Shown here one piece after another: positions 1 through 8,983 of a stretch of DNA of 64,000 nucleotides. The translations under genes and the position numbers were made by a program. Numbering within the stretch: the first letter of the stretch is position 1; each line of letters begins with the position of its first letter. The notes under the pieces were generated by a model. That model was not told the DNA's origin and made no database searches. It saw only the letters and a program-made list of their open reading frames with translations. The DNA comes from Diplonema papillatum (taxonomy: Eukaryota > Euglenozoa > Diplonemea > Diplonemida > Diplonemidae), in contig JAPJBO010000459.1 of the NCBI GenBank assembly GCA_030068145.1, positions 1 to 64,000 on the forward strand, in the 5' to 3' direction.

Positions 1-426
1 CACTGCGTCCTATCTTTTGTACCTTGCACCGAGGTCAAAGTCTGCGAAACCGCCGAGAAGCGGAAAATGAAAAAAGGGCCGAAGCTAAATGGTGTGCTGA
101 TCGAATTCTCAACGGCGCGATACAGGGTAATTGCTGCATACCATTCCACAAACTGGGCGTTTACCGCGAGGCTTGACAAGGCAGAGAGCTTCAGGACGAA
201 CAGCCGGTTGTGCGCAGTGCAGGAGTCGCCTTTCGTGCGGGTGGACCCACTGATAACGACGTGGTGCGCGGCCACCCGGGAGGACTCGACGACGACGTCA
301 AGCAGCTCGCTCGGCACCGGTTCGTATCCAGCCACGGACGCGGACGCCTCAGTGCTTGCGTCCCTGATGGCGGCCGCTGCGTCGATCTCGACACACACAG
401 AGGTCGCTCGCACGACCAATTCGTAG
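1..426 (-). CDS. Partial exon of an unidentified protein, cut by the left edge
   Basis: Reading the minus strand from 426 to 1, one frame stays open for about 142 codons and runs off the window. It has no start codon, so it looks like an internal or 3' exon. A plausible acceptor AG lies at 428-427. A second copy of the same sequence (11,728-11,889) diverges exactly at this point, which supports an exon or unit boundary there. The protein starts YELVVRATSVCVEID and includes SELLDVVVES and AHHVVIS, then a hydrophobic stretch near LFVLKLSALSSLAVNAQF. Composition is balanced and protein-like. I do not recognise a family. The plus-strand frames over the same bases are probably shadows. Confidence 0.45.
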
Positions 427-883
427 CTACTTTCGGGAGCCGAGACCGTGGGTCTGTGTGTGCGATGATTTTTCTAGCGTTATTTGTGGATTAGAAGGTC
501 GGTATTTTAAAGTCTCCGGTTGACCGTAGAGGCTTGAGTATGGCGGGGGGTTGAGAAAAGTGAGAGGGTGCGGCTCGTTTCGGGTGTTGTGTCACTCCGT
601 TGTGAAACCTTGTGAAGTCCCCTAACGCGTTTAGGGGGTGCTTGGGATTGGGTAGGGTGTGGTCGTTCTGCTACGGCGTGAAAAGCCAGGAAGTTTCGAC
701 GCTAATCTTCGACTCTTGATTAAGTTCACCGGGTTGCGTGCTCGTCAGGAAGATCCCGGTGCCTGGCTTTTCTTCTGGGTAGTTCGTGTTGATCGGCGGC
801 TGTGTGTTACGAGGCACTTTTCTTTTTAGAGTCTTCGGGGTCGCCCTTCGTCGAATGGGTTCTTCTTTAAAAAAAGGTGTAAT
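427..883. other. Spacer with no recognisable gene
   Basis: I see no supported coding frame or RNA here. It joins the left-edge exon to a foldback element and includes a short stretch (about 810-870) that recurs near 13,500, where it precedes the same kind of dispersed repeat. Confidence 0.4.
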
Positions 884-1014
884 TCCCTTATATCCCAACA
901 CTTGAAACTTTGTTCCCTTATATCCCAATGGGATTGCCTTGGGCAAGGTAATCCCATTGGGATATAAGGGAACAAAATTTGTTGTCCCATTGGGATATAA
1001 GGGAACAAAATTTG
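884..1014. repeat. Foldback element with a 29-bp inverted repeat
   Basis: The arms at 912-940 and 945-973 are reverse complements over 29 positions with one mismatch and a 4-nt loop. They contain CCCATTGGGATATAAGGG. Partial extra copies of the arm lie at 881-896 and 985-1014, and a lone copy lies at 16,244-16,266. This is consistent with a small foldback or MITE-like element. No coding capacity is seen. Confidence 0.7.
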
Positions 1015-1049
1015 AAGTGGTGGGATAAGGGAAATTCCCTTTTTAAAAA

Positions 1050-1330
1050 ATGGATCTGGCGCATCCTTTGTTTGTGCACACTTCCTTCAAACCCTGTTTG
1101 GCTCACCTAACGGGAGTGAGGATAATACTCGAGGGACTGCCTTGTGCTCATTTCGAAGGAAGCTAGAAGGGGAGAAACCAATACAACTACAAAGTGGGTC
1201 TTTTTTGTTGAACTCTTACGCCCGCCATTAAACCCAGATTTACCTGTGTTTCGTGTGGGCTACAGCACATTTACTTCCTTTGATCTATCGCAACTGGCAG
1301 TGTCCTCAAGCATTTCCTACAAAAACAGGA
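1050..1330 (+). repeat. Dispersed repeat, family R1 (about 220 bp), with a flanking R4 fragment
   Basis: From 1,124 the sequence begins AATACTCGAGGGACTGC and continues through a block with AAGTGGGTCTTTTTTG. The same unit occurs three times in tandem at 18,965-19,615, and in the opposite orientation at 54,219-54,427 and 62,960-63,173. A diverged part lies at 29,793-29,962. The preceding 1,050-1,115 matches R4 (13,535-13,745 and 25,078-25,260). Confidence 0.75.
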
Positions 1331-1451
1331 TTTTAATACATACTTGTACCCCGCCAAAAAAAGCGGGGGAAGCGGGGGAAAAGCGGGTGATCAGACAACA
1401 CAATTCTGGACGAATATGGGCGAACAGGTCGTCCACACCTGTGAACCGAGA

Positions 1452-1640
1452 GCTGACTTAAGGTGTCCGAGTGATCGCTCATCAGATCCCACAAAGGGTG
1501 TCGGTTCGTCTTGACAGCAGGACGGTGGCCATGGAAGTCGGCATCCGATAATGAGTGTGTAACAACTCACCTGCCGAATGCACCGGTCCCGAAAATGGAT
1601 GATGCTCAAGCGATCCACCCATCGTCGACGAGGCTCGGAG
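1452..1640 (+). repeat. Dispersed repeat, family R2
   Basis: A 190-bp block containing ATCAGATCCCACAAAGGGTG and ACCGGTCCCGAAAATGGATG. Related copies lie at 29,029-29,222 (same orientation) and, inverted, at about 15,105-15,400 and 54,895-55,085. A piece lies at 17,070-17,175. The inverted copies carry CAGGTGAGTTG, a good splice-donor look-alike. Role unknown. Confidence 0.7.
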
Positions 1641-1779
1641 GTCCTCGGGTCGTAGATCAGGCATGCTTCCGAAAAAGAGATGCCTGCACAGACCAAGCGC
1701 GGTGCCGGGAACATTGGTTCGGACGGGCCCGGACCCGTTCCTATCATGGGCATGTCCCCTTTATGAACTGGGGGGGGGG

Positions 1780-1977
1780 TCGGCGACGCGCACACGCATC
1801 CTTTCCCCCGTGGCCAAGAACTTCGCCCCGAAGAAGCAAGGCAGCGGAGGTTGCCTGGAAGGCCCCGAAAGTCGCCCCGAAAGCCGTTTCTTCGGCTGGC
1901 AGCGACAGCGACAGTGGCGGCTATGAAACCGAAGCGACTTCGGCTGCGACTTCCGCAGCTGCGCAAGAGGCATTCTG
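1780..1977 (+). other. Possible C-terminal exon of a basic, Ala/Ser-rich protein
   Basis: One plus-strand frame ends at a stop at 1,975-1,977 and reads a Lys/Ala-rich then Ser/Asp-rich tail (for example KAPKVAPKAVSSAGSDSDSG). It resembles disordered tails of nuclear basic proteins. The start of the exon cannot be placed because the frame runs back into repeat R2. It could be chance in GC-rich sequence. Confidence 0.2.
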
Positions 1978-2156
1978 AATACATGCCCCGTTGTAACTGG
2001 GGTCGACTCGGGGTTTTCAACCCTGAGTAGCGGACCTCACCTTCCAGAGTTTACGTGCAGTGCACCAATAAACCTGCGTGATGCAGTACTGTGGAGCAGC
2101 AGACCTCCTGTCCAGAAAGCACAATCTACGTGATGTCGTATGCTCACATGCAGTAG

Positions 2157-2326
2157 ACCTACACTTCCGCCAACCAAGTTTCCAGAGTGTACAACGATCT
2201 CAGCGAACAAGCGCCGCCAGCGGCTGACCCCGAACGAGCTCTCGCTCAGGGCAAACTCCTCATCGACGGCGACATCACACAGTGTTTGGCTCCGGAACTC
2301 GGCGGGAGAGTGTGACGATGATGCAG
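2157..2326 (+). other. Possible exon with strong donor CAG|GTGAGT
   Basis: A consensus 5' splice site, CAG|GTGAGT, sits at 2,324-2,332. Just before it, one frame reads VYNDLSEQAPPAADPERA and continues to LGGRV before a stop, and another frame is open across the donor. An acceptor-like TTTCCAG precedes 2,190. The frame is ambiguous and the product is unknown. Confidence 0.3.
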
Positions 2327-2339
2327 GTGAGTATTGAAT

Positions 2340-2530
2340 TACTCGCTTTTTCCCCGTTTTGTCCGCTTTTTCCCCGCTTTTCCCCGTTTTGTCCGCTCTT
2401 TCCCCCATGGATTTACAAAGATCTTTGCATTTTTCCACATGTTTTTCAAAAATCAACTACTTCTTTTTTACATCTTTGTGTAAAAAAGAAAAAAGAAAGA
2501 TCTTGAAATTTTGTAAAAAATAGTGACTGT
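2340..2530. repeat. Low-complexity CCCCG/T-rich block and palindromic T/A block (R6)
   Basis: Short tandem units of TTTTCCCCGTTTTGTCCGC are followed by a T/A-rich segment. That segment is present in inverted form at about 4,375-4,530 (AAATTTCAAGATCTTTT). No gene is seen. Confidence 0.5.
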
Positions 2531-2831
2531 GCGTTGTCCTTGTGAGTGGGGGTGTGTGGTCCTTTTTGAGGTGAATTGCGCCTGTCGTTGCCTCTCCCTG
2601 AGGTTGCAGCCTAAGAAAACCAGCTGTGAGACAAAACTCGGCGCCAGTCTCGTCGGATTGCACCAGAAAATAACTTCACGGGTTACAAAACACCCGCCCA
2701 ACGCGGCACGCGCCCAAGAACGTGCACGGCCACCGTAGCACCCGGAATCCTTTTTCGGTTCTGGTAGACTATAACCTAGTCCAGTTTCACATGTAGGTAA
2801 GGCAACAGACTGAACAAGCCGACAACGCTTC

Positions 2832-3165
2832 TCAGCTTGGGTTGATTCGACACACACGCTGCTCTCTCCACCCTGCTCGCGTTTCCGCGATTTCGAAACG
2901 GGCAAGTTTGTCTGCTACCTCCGATGCAGTGTCACTCCACTTCTTTGTGACTAAAGCACGTGTCAGAGCATCCTGCAGACACTGCTTCTTACCCCTTCGC
3001 ATATACATGCGATGGGTTTTGCCATAAAAGAGCTTTGCGGCCTCCGGCATCTCATCGAGGTTACGGTCCTCAAGATTCATCGGGCCTGCACGAGCCTCAG
3101 GCTCGTGATCGGGCTCCGGGTCGCGACGAAATCTGTTGTTGCCACGGAGCCAGCGGATTTCGAAT
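2832..3165 (-). CDS. Unidentified ORF or exon of about 110 codons
   Basis: On the minus strand, after an in-frame stop near 3,168, the frame is open to the stop at 2,832. It reads an Arg/Glu-rich start (RFRRDPEPDHEPEARAG), then from a methionine at 3,080 a helical, charged protein (MNLEDRNLDEMPEAAKLFYG ... ASEVADKLARFEIAE). Residue choice looks like real protein. No family is recognised. It may be an exon or a transposon-gene remnant, since it lies between repeats. Confidence 0.4.
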
Positions 3166-3183
3166 CAGTGCGTCGGAATCAGT

Positions 3184-3500
3184 GGAATCGGACATTCCGA
3201 GACGAGGATATGCTAATAGCTCTGTCGAGCCAACCCCACTTTTTAGGGGGTCGGGGGCAAAGCCCGGGGACACTTTTTTAGCCTACCGTCGTACGCGTTT
3301 TTCTAGTAGTCCATTTTCCCCGCTCCGGGTTTTTCTCGATCGGCACCGGGTATTTGCCGCACAATTCAGGCCTGAAGGCCCGGGTTCGAACCCGGCCGAG
3401 GACACCCGGGCGAGGCACTTTTCCGGTCGAAAATGATTTTCGGGGGTTGTTGCTTTTCGGGGTCTATCATGCCCGAAATTTGCGTTTTTTGCAGAGTTTC
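3184..3500 (+). repeat. tRNA-derived SINE-like repeat, copy I
   Basis: The unit contains an RNA polymerase III B-box (GGTTCGAACCC near 3,385), a body with TTTTCCGGTCG, and a leader with CCAACCCCACTTTTTAGGGG. The leader and body match copy III on the minus strand at 47,185-47,515. The A-box region is degenerate in this copy. Confidence 0.6.
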
Positions 3501-3599
3501 TCAATAACTCGCGGTATTTGGGTCCCTTTGGGTAATGTGAGTCAGTCTACCAGAACTGAGCATCGCCCAAACTTTGCTTGTTGCTCAGGGTAGTAATGA

Positions 3600-4110
3600 A
3601 CAGACGGAACGCTCGGATGGAATGATGCAAGTGCGTAAACACCACAGGAGAAAAAGTACATGTGCGCCGGTAAGGCGAGACTAAAGGCAGCAGTTAAAGT
3701 TCGGGAAACCGTAAAGTTCGGGCGATGCTAAGTTCTGGACCAGAATCTGGTAGACTGACTCAAATTACCCGAGGGGACCCAAAAGCCACGAGATATTGAG
3801 AAACTCGGCAAAATAACGCAAATGTCGGGCACATTAGACCCCGAAACCCAAACCGCTGCCTCTACGCGCAAAGCGCAGCACTTTTTAGAGTGAAAGTTCG
3901 CTTGAAACTCCGGGGCACTTTTTATAGCGCCATTTCAACGGTCTCCATAACAGGAAGTTTTCCCCCTGGAAATGACACCGTGATGGCAGAGTGAACAGCG
4001 CAAGCCTTCACGGCTGGAGGTCCCGGGTTCGAACCCGGGCGAGGCACTTTTCCGGTCGACAATGATTTACGGGGTTTGTAAAGTTCGGAAAACAGCAAAG
4101 TTCGGGCGAA
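3600..4110 (+). repeat. tRNA-derived SINE-like repeat, copy II, with inverted body fragments
   Basis: An A-box-like TGGCAGAGTGA at 3,984-3,994 and a B-box GGTTCGAACCC at 4,026-4,036 are about 30 nt apart. A perfect 5-bp T-stem (CCGGG/CCCGG) encloses the loop TTCGAAC. Fragments of the body lie on either side, around 3,660-3,720 and 3,820-3,880 (inverted), so the locus holds nested or rearranged copies. Confidence 0.65.
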
Positions 4111-4540
4111 ACCAAGTTGCTAAGTTGTGGTGATGCAAAAGCAAAGTTCGGGCGAAGCTAACTTCTGGTGCACTGTGCACATAGTCGGTGTCTACGTAAC
4201 AGCAGATGGGTCGAGCTGCGGGGGCGGCTCACGGGTGAACGTCGTTGTCCGCAGAAGGGGGTCGTGCCATGTCGGCGGGTGTCCGCCGCTTCTTCTCACC
4301 GCGTTTGCGGAGCCCTCACCCAGCTTTGTTGGCCGTGCGAGCAACCATTAAAGCACAGAAACTGCACTACTACCTTGACGTTTTTTCACAAAATTTCAAG
4401 ATCTTTTTTTTTCTTCAAGATGTGAAAAAAAATGGGCAAATCCAACAACTTCTGAAAAGGAGTTTGTCAATCCATGTTCCCCGCTTTTTCGAAAAAAGAA
4501 GAAAAAACAGCGGGGGATCCCGCTTTTTTTTTAAGGCGGG

Positions 4541-4880
4541 TTAAAATACCTCCCTCGAGTGGGTCACTCTGAGCCGTGGTTCCCCAACTCATTCCGCTAT
4601 TTTAACGTATGTTTAATTCGCCTTCCGACAAACAGGTCTCTTGCGGTTACGGCCCTTAGCTGGCCCGCTAAGCTATGGGACAGAGAGCCGACCGGCGAAG
4701 TCGCCCCGCGAGGCTACAGAGAGCCGTGGCCAGCGGCAGCCTGCACGACGGCAATAGCGACGATGGCGCTGGTGCACAACCGCGGCAGTTGATGCGACGC
4801 TCGAAGCTCTGGCGGGCTCGCGAGCTTGTGCTTGCTGGCCGTCGGCGTCTTTCACCTCGCATGTCCAGAGGGATTGTCCC
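4541..4880 (-). repeat. Terminal B repeat (B2) of the recombinase retrotransposon
   Basis: A 340-bp sequence starting TTAAAATACCTCCCTCGAG and ending GGATTGTCCC. It is identical to 6,367-6,706 except T versus C in GCAA(T/C)AGCG. It forms the 3' end of the element on the minus strand, 45 bp beyond the recombinase stop. Confidence 0.93.
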
Positions 4881-4925
4881 TTCGCCGAGTCAGCCCCCAA
4901 GCAGGCCAGGGGCCGCAACCAAAAC

Positions 4926-6356
4926 CTATGTCGCAGGTGGCGGAAAGGGAACCGTGGGTAAAAGCCCGCTCACTGCCTGGTTCCTTGCAGTGTACATGTG
5001 GGCTAGAGAGGTCGGGTTGTAGAAACGCACCGCCTCTACACAGTCCGGGTCCCTCAGGACCTTTTCTCCATAGTGCGTGACCATGTCCCCAGATGCCCAG
5101 TCACCCATCTTCTGGACTTGTATGGGGTCCATGCCCGCCTTCAACAGGGTGCAGCAGCCCCCTATCCTGGCGCTGTGAGTCAGGAATGGCACCCTGGAGC
5201 GTGCAGGGGCATGGCCTCGATTGAGGGGCTGCAGGATTCCTCGAGTCCTCGAGTTCCCTAGGAGGGCATCTCTGAACGAGGCGTAGATGGGGAAAGGGCA
5301 CAGGAGCCTCTTCCCCTGCGCCATGCGTTTCAGCAAGGTGAATACTTCGACAGGGCAGTACCGGATCGCTTGCGGAGCGCCATCGGGCGCTTCGGGCAGT
5401 AGCAACGGCGGAGCCAGCTCTATCTTCTCAAAAGTGAGGTGCCTGCTGCACGTGCCCTTCGACTTCGACATACCCCACTCCACCCTCACTTTGTCCTTGC
5501 TGACTTGGACCATGTCAGTCAGAATCGACTGCATGCTCGAGGACCTCAGGAGGGTGAAGTGCTCGCCCAGCAACTGCAGGGCAGCGCCGTACTCGCCTAC
5601 CGTCCGCACGAAACCGAAGACCTTCCGAAACTGAGCGGCGCCTAGGGGCTCGCCGCTTTCTGGATCAGGAGACGCCTTCTTCAGCGCCCTGATCATCCTG
5701 CGGACGTCGCCAGCGGGATCGTCGAGTACCCAGCCGCCTGCGATGTTCTCGGCTACAATGGCATTGATGACATTGTGCGGAGCCCTGTATCCATCGCCTT
5801 CCATACTCGACAGGTATCCTCCAAAGATTTCCAACCTCCTCACCGTCGTAGGGTATGGCTGGACACCCTCGCCCTCACACCACTCCCTGTACGTGCCCGT
5901 GTTGGAACGGTACACCCTCTTCGAGCTCGCCGCTGTATACAGGCCTCTCATGCGGGAGCGGGCGTCATCCGGAGCAACATCTTCGATAGCGCGCTTAAGC
6001 GCCTGCCGCCGTGACGTTGACCTTCCCCCCGTTGCTGATGCCGGCATGCATGGCACGGAGGGGGCCTGTTTCCGATCCCGCAACGAGTCCTGCAAGCGCT
6101 CGTACAGTTCCGGGCGAGCCAAAGGCGCTGGAAGTGCCCACAGCGGTAGCATCTCCAGGGCCTGAAGGGACATACCATCCGGAAGGCTCTGCAAACTCCT
6201 GCTCACCTCACTCCACTCATCCCCCGTGAACAAGCTCCTTAGGGAAGCACACTGATCCATCATCTTTTCAGGGGCAGGGCGGGCGGGAAGAAAAGATCGA
6301 GCTCCTGTTTGGTAATTTCGTTCCCTGCCGGGGCTTTGCACGAAATTAGCTGACAT
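4926..6356 (-). CDS. Tyrosine recombinase of the retrotransposon
   Basis: A 476-residue phage-integrase-family recombinase that would integrate the circular DNA form of the element. Likely active-site residues visible are Arg271 (LLRSSS), a Lys in SKSKG (about 298-300), His394 and Arg397 (THSARIGG), Trp420 (GDW, in place of the second His) and the nucleophile Tyr429 (THYGEK). The first ~130 residues are family-specific. The ATG (6,354-6,356) lies inside repeat A2, so the first 24 codons also occur, detached, in A1 at the far end. The gene lies between A2 and B2, separate from the gag-RT block. Stop at 4,926. Confidence 0.9.
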   Translation of the reverse strand: MSANFVQSPGRERNYQTGARSFLPARPAPEKMMDQCASLRSLFTGDEWSEVSRSLQSLPDGMSLQALEMLPLWALPAPLARPELYERLQDSLRDRKQAPSVPCMPASATGGRSTSRRQALKRAIEDVAPDDARSRMRGLYTAASSKRVYRSNTGTYREWCEGEGVQPYPTTVRRLEIFGGYLSSMEGDGYRAPHNVINAIVAENIAGGWVLDDPAGDVRRMIRALKKASPDPESGEPLGAAQFRKVFGFVRTVGEYGAALQLLGEHFTLLRSSSMQSILTDMVQVSKDKVRVEWGMSKSKGTCSRHLTFEKIELAPPLLLPEAPDGAPQAIRYCPVEVFTLLKRMAQGKRLLCPFPIYASFRDALLGNSRTRGILQPLNRGHAPARSRVPFLTHSARIGGCCTLLKAGMDPIQVQKMGDWASGDMVTHYGEKVLRDPDCVEAVRFYNPTSLAHMYTARNQAVSGLLPTVPFPPPAT

Positions 6357-6367
6357 TAAACTCTCAT
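6285..6367 (-). repeat. Internal A repeat (A2)
   Basis: 83 bp identical to 11,237-11,319. It carries the recombinase start codon and first codons. It abuts B1 at 6,367 with a 1-nt overlap (T), the internal junction expected from a circular intermediate. Confidence 0.93.
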
Positions 6368-6706
6368 TAAAATACCTCCCTCGAGTGGGTCACTCTGAGC
6401 CGTGGTTCCCCAACTCATTCCGCTATTTTAACGTATGTTTAATTCGCCTTCCGACAAACAGGTCTCTTGCGGTTACGGCCCTTAGCTGGCCCGCTAAGCT
6501 ATGGGACAGAGAGCCGACCGGCGAAGTCGCCCCGCGAGGCTACAGAGAGCCGTGGCCAGCGGCAGCCTGCACGACGGCAACAGCGACGATGGCGCTGGTG
6601 CACAACCGCGGCAGTTGATGCGACGCTCGAAGCTCTGGCGGGCTCGCGAGCTTGTGCTTGCTGGCCGTCGGCGTCTTTCACCTCGCATGTCCAGAGGGAT
6701 TGTCCC
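6367..6706 (-). repeat. Internal B repeat (B1)
   Basis: 340 bp matching the terminal B2 at 339 of 340 positions. It lies 90 bp beyond the RT-RNase H stop at 6,797 and directly before A2 on the minus strand. Confidence 0.93.
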
Positions 6707-6796
6707 AATGGCCCTTATCCCAATGGACCTTGGCGCTGGAAAAACTAGGGGGGAACGGAAGTCAAGGGAGTTTGTAGTGTTTCGGTCTTTCCTTCC

Positions 6797-8776
6797 TTAC
6801 GGCTCTGAGGACGCGGAAGCGCCACCGAGAACTTCCGCAATTGCCTCGTCGACAACCCGCTGCTCCACCCGCCGCCTCTCTGGCAAAAGGCCCCGGATGG
6901 GCAGCTCTGCCCAGGCGTGGCCGAGACGGCTGGGAAGGTCTGAGAGGTTGTCCTCCCCCGGTACCCTTTCGAACCATGCGCTGGCCCTCGATCTCGCTAG
7001 CCTCTCCCAGAAAGCGTGGACAGGGACCAGCAATTCCTTAGCCTTCGTCCGACCTTGAATAAGACTACCCAGCACAACGCTATTGTCGACCCACACTGAG
7101 ACTGCAAAATCGACCCGGTGGCCAAACCAGATCGCGAAAGCAACCGCGACGGCTACAAACTCAAAGTGATGGATTTTGAGAGTGGAACCCGAAGGGGGTA
7201 CGGGGTGCGAGTAGTACTCTATTCTAGTAGGTACTCCGTCTACAATCGTGGCCAGAACCGCGCCCAGACCAAAAAGGCATGCATCGGTGAGCAGGACGTA
7301 CCTGGTTCCTATGCCAGGCTGCGTTCTTCGGAGAGGCACCGTCCTTCCAAAGCACCGCTCTCCGGCGAACAAAGTCCTCACCCACCACGATAAGGAAGCC
7401 CGAAGATCCCTTCCTAGCTTAAAACCAGCAAACGTAGACGACGCATTGGCCCTCCTGAAGATCGCCTGAAGGGGAACACGGCCTACTCTCCCGAAGAGCG
7501 CCGACGTAGCGAAAGCAAGTTTCCCCGCCAGAGATGCTGCTTCACCTGGAGATAAGGAGTCGCGCCTCAGAACGCACTCAAGCATGTGTATCAGCCCCTT
7601 TCTTCTAGGATCCGAGAGCCTGACCTCGATTCCTCCCGATGTGATCGTGAAAATGAGACCGAGATGACGAAAACGGTTCCCCTGGGACGTCTTTTCTGCG
7701 TTGAAAGATGTGAGCAGTATATCCTGGAGCAGTTCGAGGGTATCGGCCAGGGCTCTGCTATCTGCGGCAAGCGTCGGAGATGCAAAGTCATCGTAATACT
7801 GACATAGGGGCAGCCGCAGACCACGTCTCACCACCCTCGCCAGGACCTTGGCGAAGGCATTATAATGCACCACCGCAGCTGTCTCTCCGAAGGACAAACG
7901 TTCCATCCGAAAAGACTTTATCTCCCCGTCCTCTGGGCTCTCAGCGATAACACACCTGCAGACAATGTCGTTCCTAGCGCGAAGCTGGCGATACGCGTCC
8001 TTGTGGTCGAGCCCTATGGACTGGAAAGTGGCATCAGGATTACACTCCAGCGCCCCGACAGCTACTTGCCGGGCCACTTCCACGAACACGTCGGCCGTGT
8101 CCAGCTTCACCGGGGTCGACATCTGCACAGCTTTGTTTACTAAGGCCATTCGCCCATCATCGCACGCCCGCTCCTTCACCCGGGAACCTTCCTCGTCAAA
8201 CTTCGTCTGACGAATGACGAACCTTCGAAGGTACACAGCATTCGCTGGCGGACAAACTTCGACCATGAAGCCTGCGGCGAGCTCCTTTCGCACCGAGCGC
8301 CAGATCGCCACCTTGTCCGTGCTGCCGGTTGACCTGATAGCCCGCACTGACCGCGCGAGGACCTCCGGTTGACGTCGAATCAGCTCCTCCACGGAAATCT
8401 CAGGGGCGACTCGAGGCGCCGGGGCGTACAGCCCCTCGTAACCCACCGAGCCTGACATCGGGCAACCCGTCCTCAGGTGATGCAGCAGGTCATCTACGCC
8501 CACAATGCCCAAATCGCAGAGCATCTCGCAAAGGAGCTCCACGTGACACGGCTTTCCGTCGTAGATAGGGAGCTCCGCAGCCCTCCTCCTCCAGTGAGCC
8601 AAGAACCGCAAGCGCATGCGCTGTGCTTCCGCAACTGGCGTGGTAGCCGCGTAGCTGATGGCCGCGGCCATCTCCTCGTCCAGCTGAGGCATCTCCTTTA
8701 TCGCCGGCATCGAGTCAAACGCTTCCTCAGCGAACTTGTGCCTCCTCAGCACATCTTGAATCTCGTCCTGTGACAT
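6797..8776 (-). CDS. Reverse transcriptase-RNase H of the retrotransposon
   Basis: A 659-residue polyprotein. The RT domain spans about residues 165-375, with the first catalytic Asp in GLDHKDAYRQL (257-260) and the YYDD box at 327-330. A DIRS-type RNase H follows: Asp498 (LLTDAC), Glu539 (HHFEFVAV), Asp564 (VWVDNS) and Asp613 in the ENLSDLPSR-like end (GEDNLSDLPSR). No protease or DDE integrase domain is present, which fits a recombinase-type element. It starts 207 bp after the gag-like stop, with a (TGA/TAA)n microsatellite in the gap (about 8,868-8,901). The frame is intact. Confidence 0.9.
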   Translation of the reverse strand: MSQDEIQDVLRRHKFAEEAFDSMPAIKEMPQLDEEMAAAISYAATTPVAEAQRMRLRFLAHWRRRAAELPIYDGKPCHVELLCEMLCDLGIVGVDDLLHHLRTGCPMSGSVGYEGLYAPAPRVAPEISVEELIRRQPEVLARSVRAIRSTGSTDKVAIWRSVRKELAAGFMVEVCPPANAVYLRRFVIRQTKFDEEGSRVKERACDDGRMALVNKAVQMSTPVKLDTADVFVEVARQVAVGALECNPDATFQSIGLDHKDAYRQLRARNDIVCRCVIAESPEDGEIKSFRMERLSFGETAAVVHYNAFAKVLARVVRRGLRLPLCQYYDDFASPTLAADSRALADTLELLQDILLTSFNAEKTSQGNRFRHLGLIFTITSGGIEVRLSDPRRKGLIHMLECVLRRDSLSPGEAASLAGKLAFATSALFGRVGRVPLQAIFRRANASSTFAGFKLGRDLRASLSWWVRTLFAGERCFGRTVPLRRTQPGIGTRYVLLTDACLFGLGAVLATIVDGVPTRIEYYSHPVPPSGSTLKIHHFEFVAVAVAFAIWFGHRVDFAVSVWVDNSVVLGSLIQGRTKAKELLVPVHAFWERLARSRASAWFERVPGEDNLSDLPSRLGHAWAELPIRGLLPERRRVEQRVVDEAIAEVLGGASASSEP

Positions 8777-8983
8777 CCGTCTAGACGATGGGGTAGCGTC
8801 AGCGACGCATCCCCGTAGGGAAGAAGACAGCGCAGAGCACTGTCTGGGATCGTGCCGATGAGACGGCTGATGATGATGATAATGATGATAATGATGATAG
8901 TGCTGAAGAGAAGGTAGAACTTCGGCTGCCAGCCGATTGACGGGGAAGGGAACAGAGAGGGTCGCTTCCGAGACATCCGGAAG

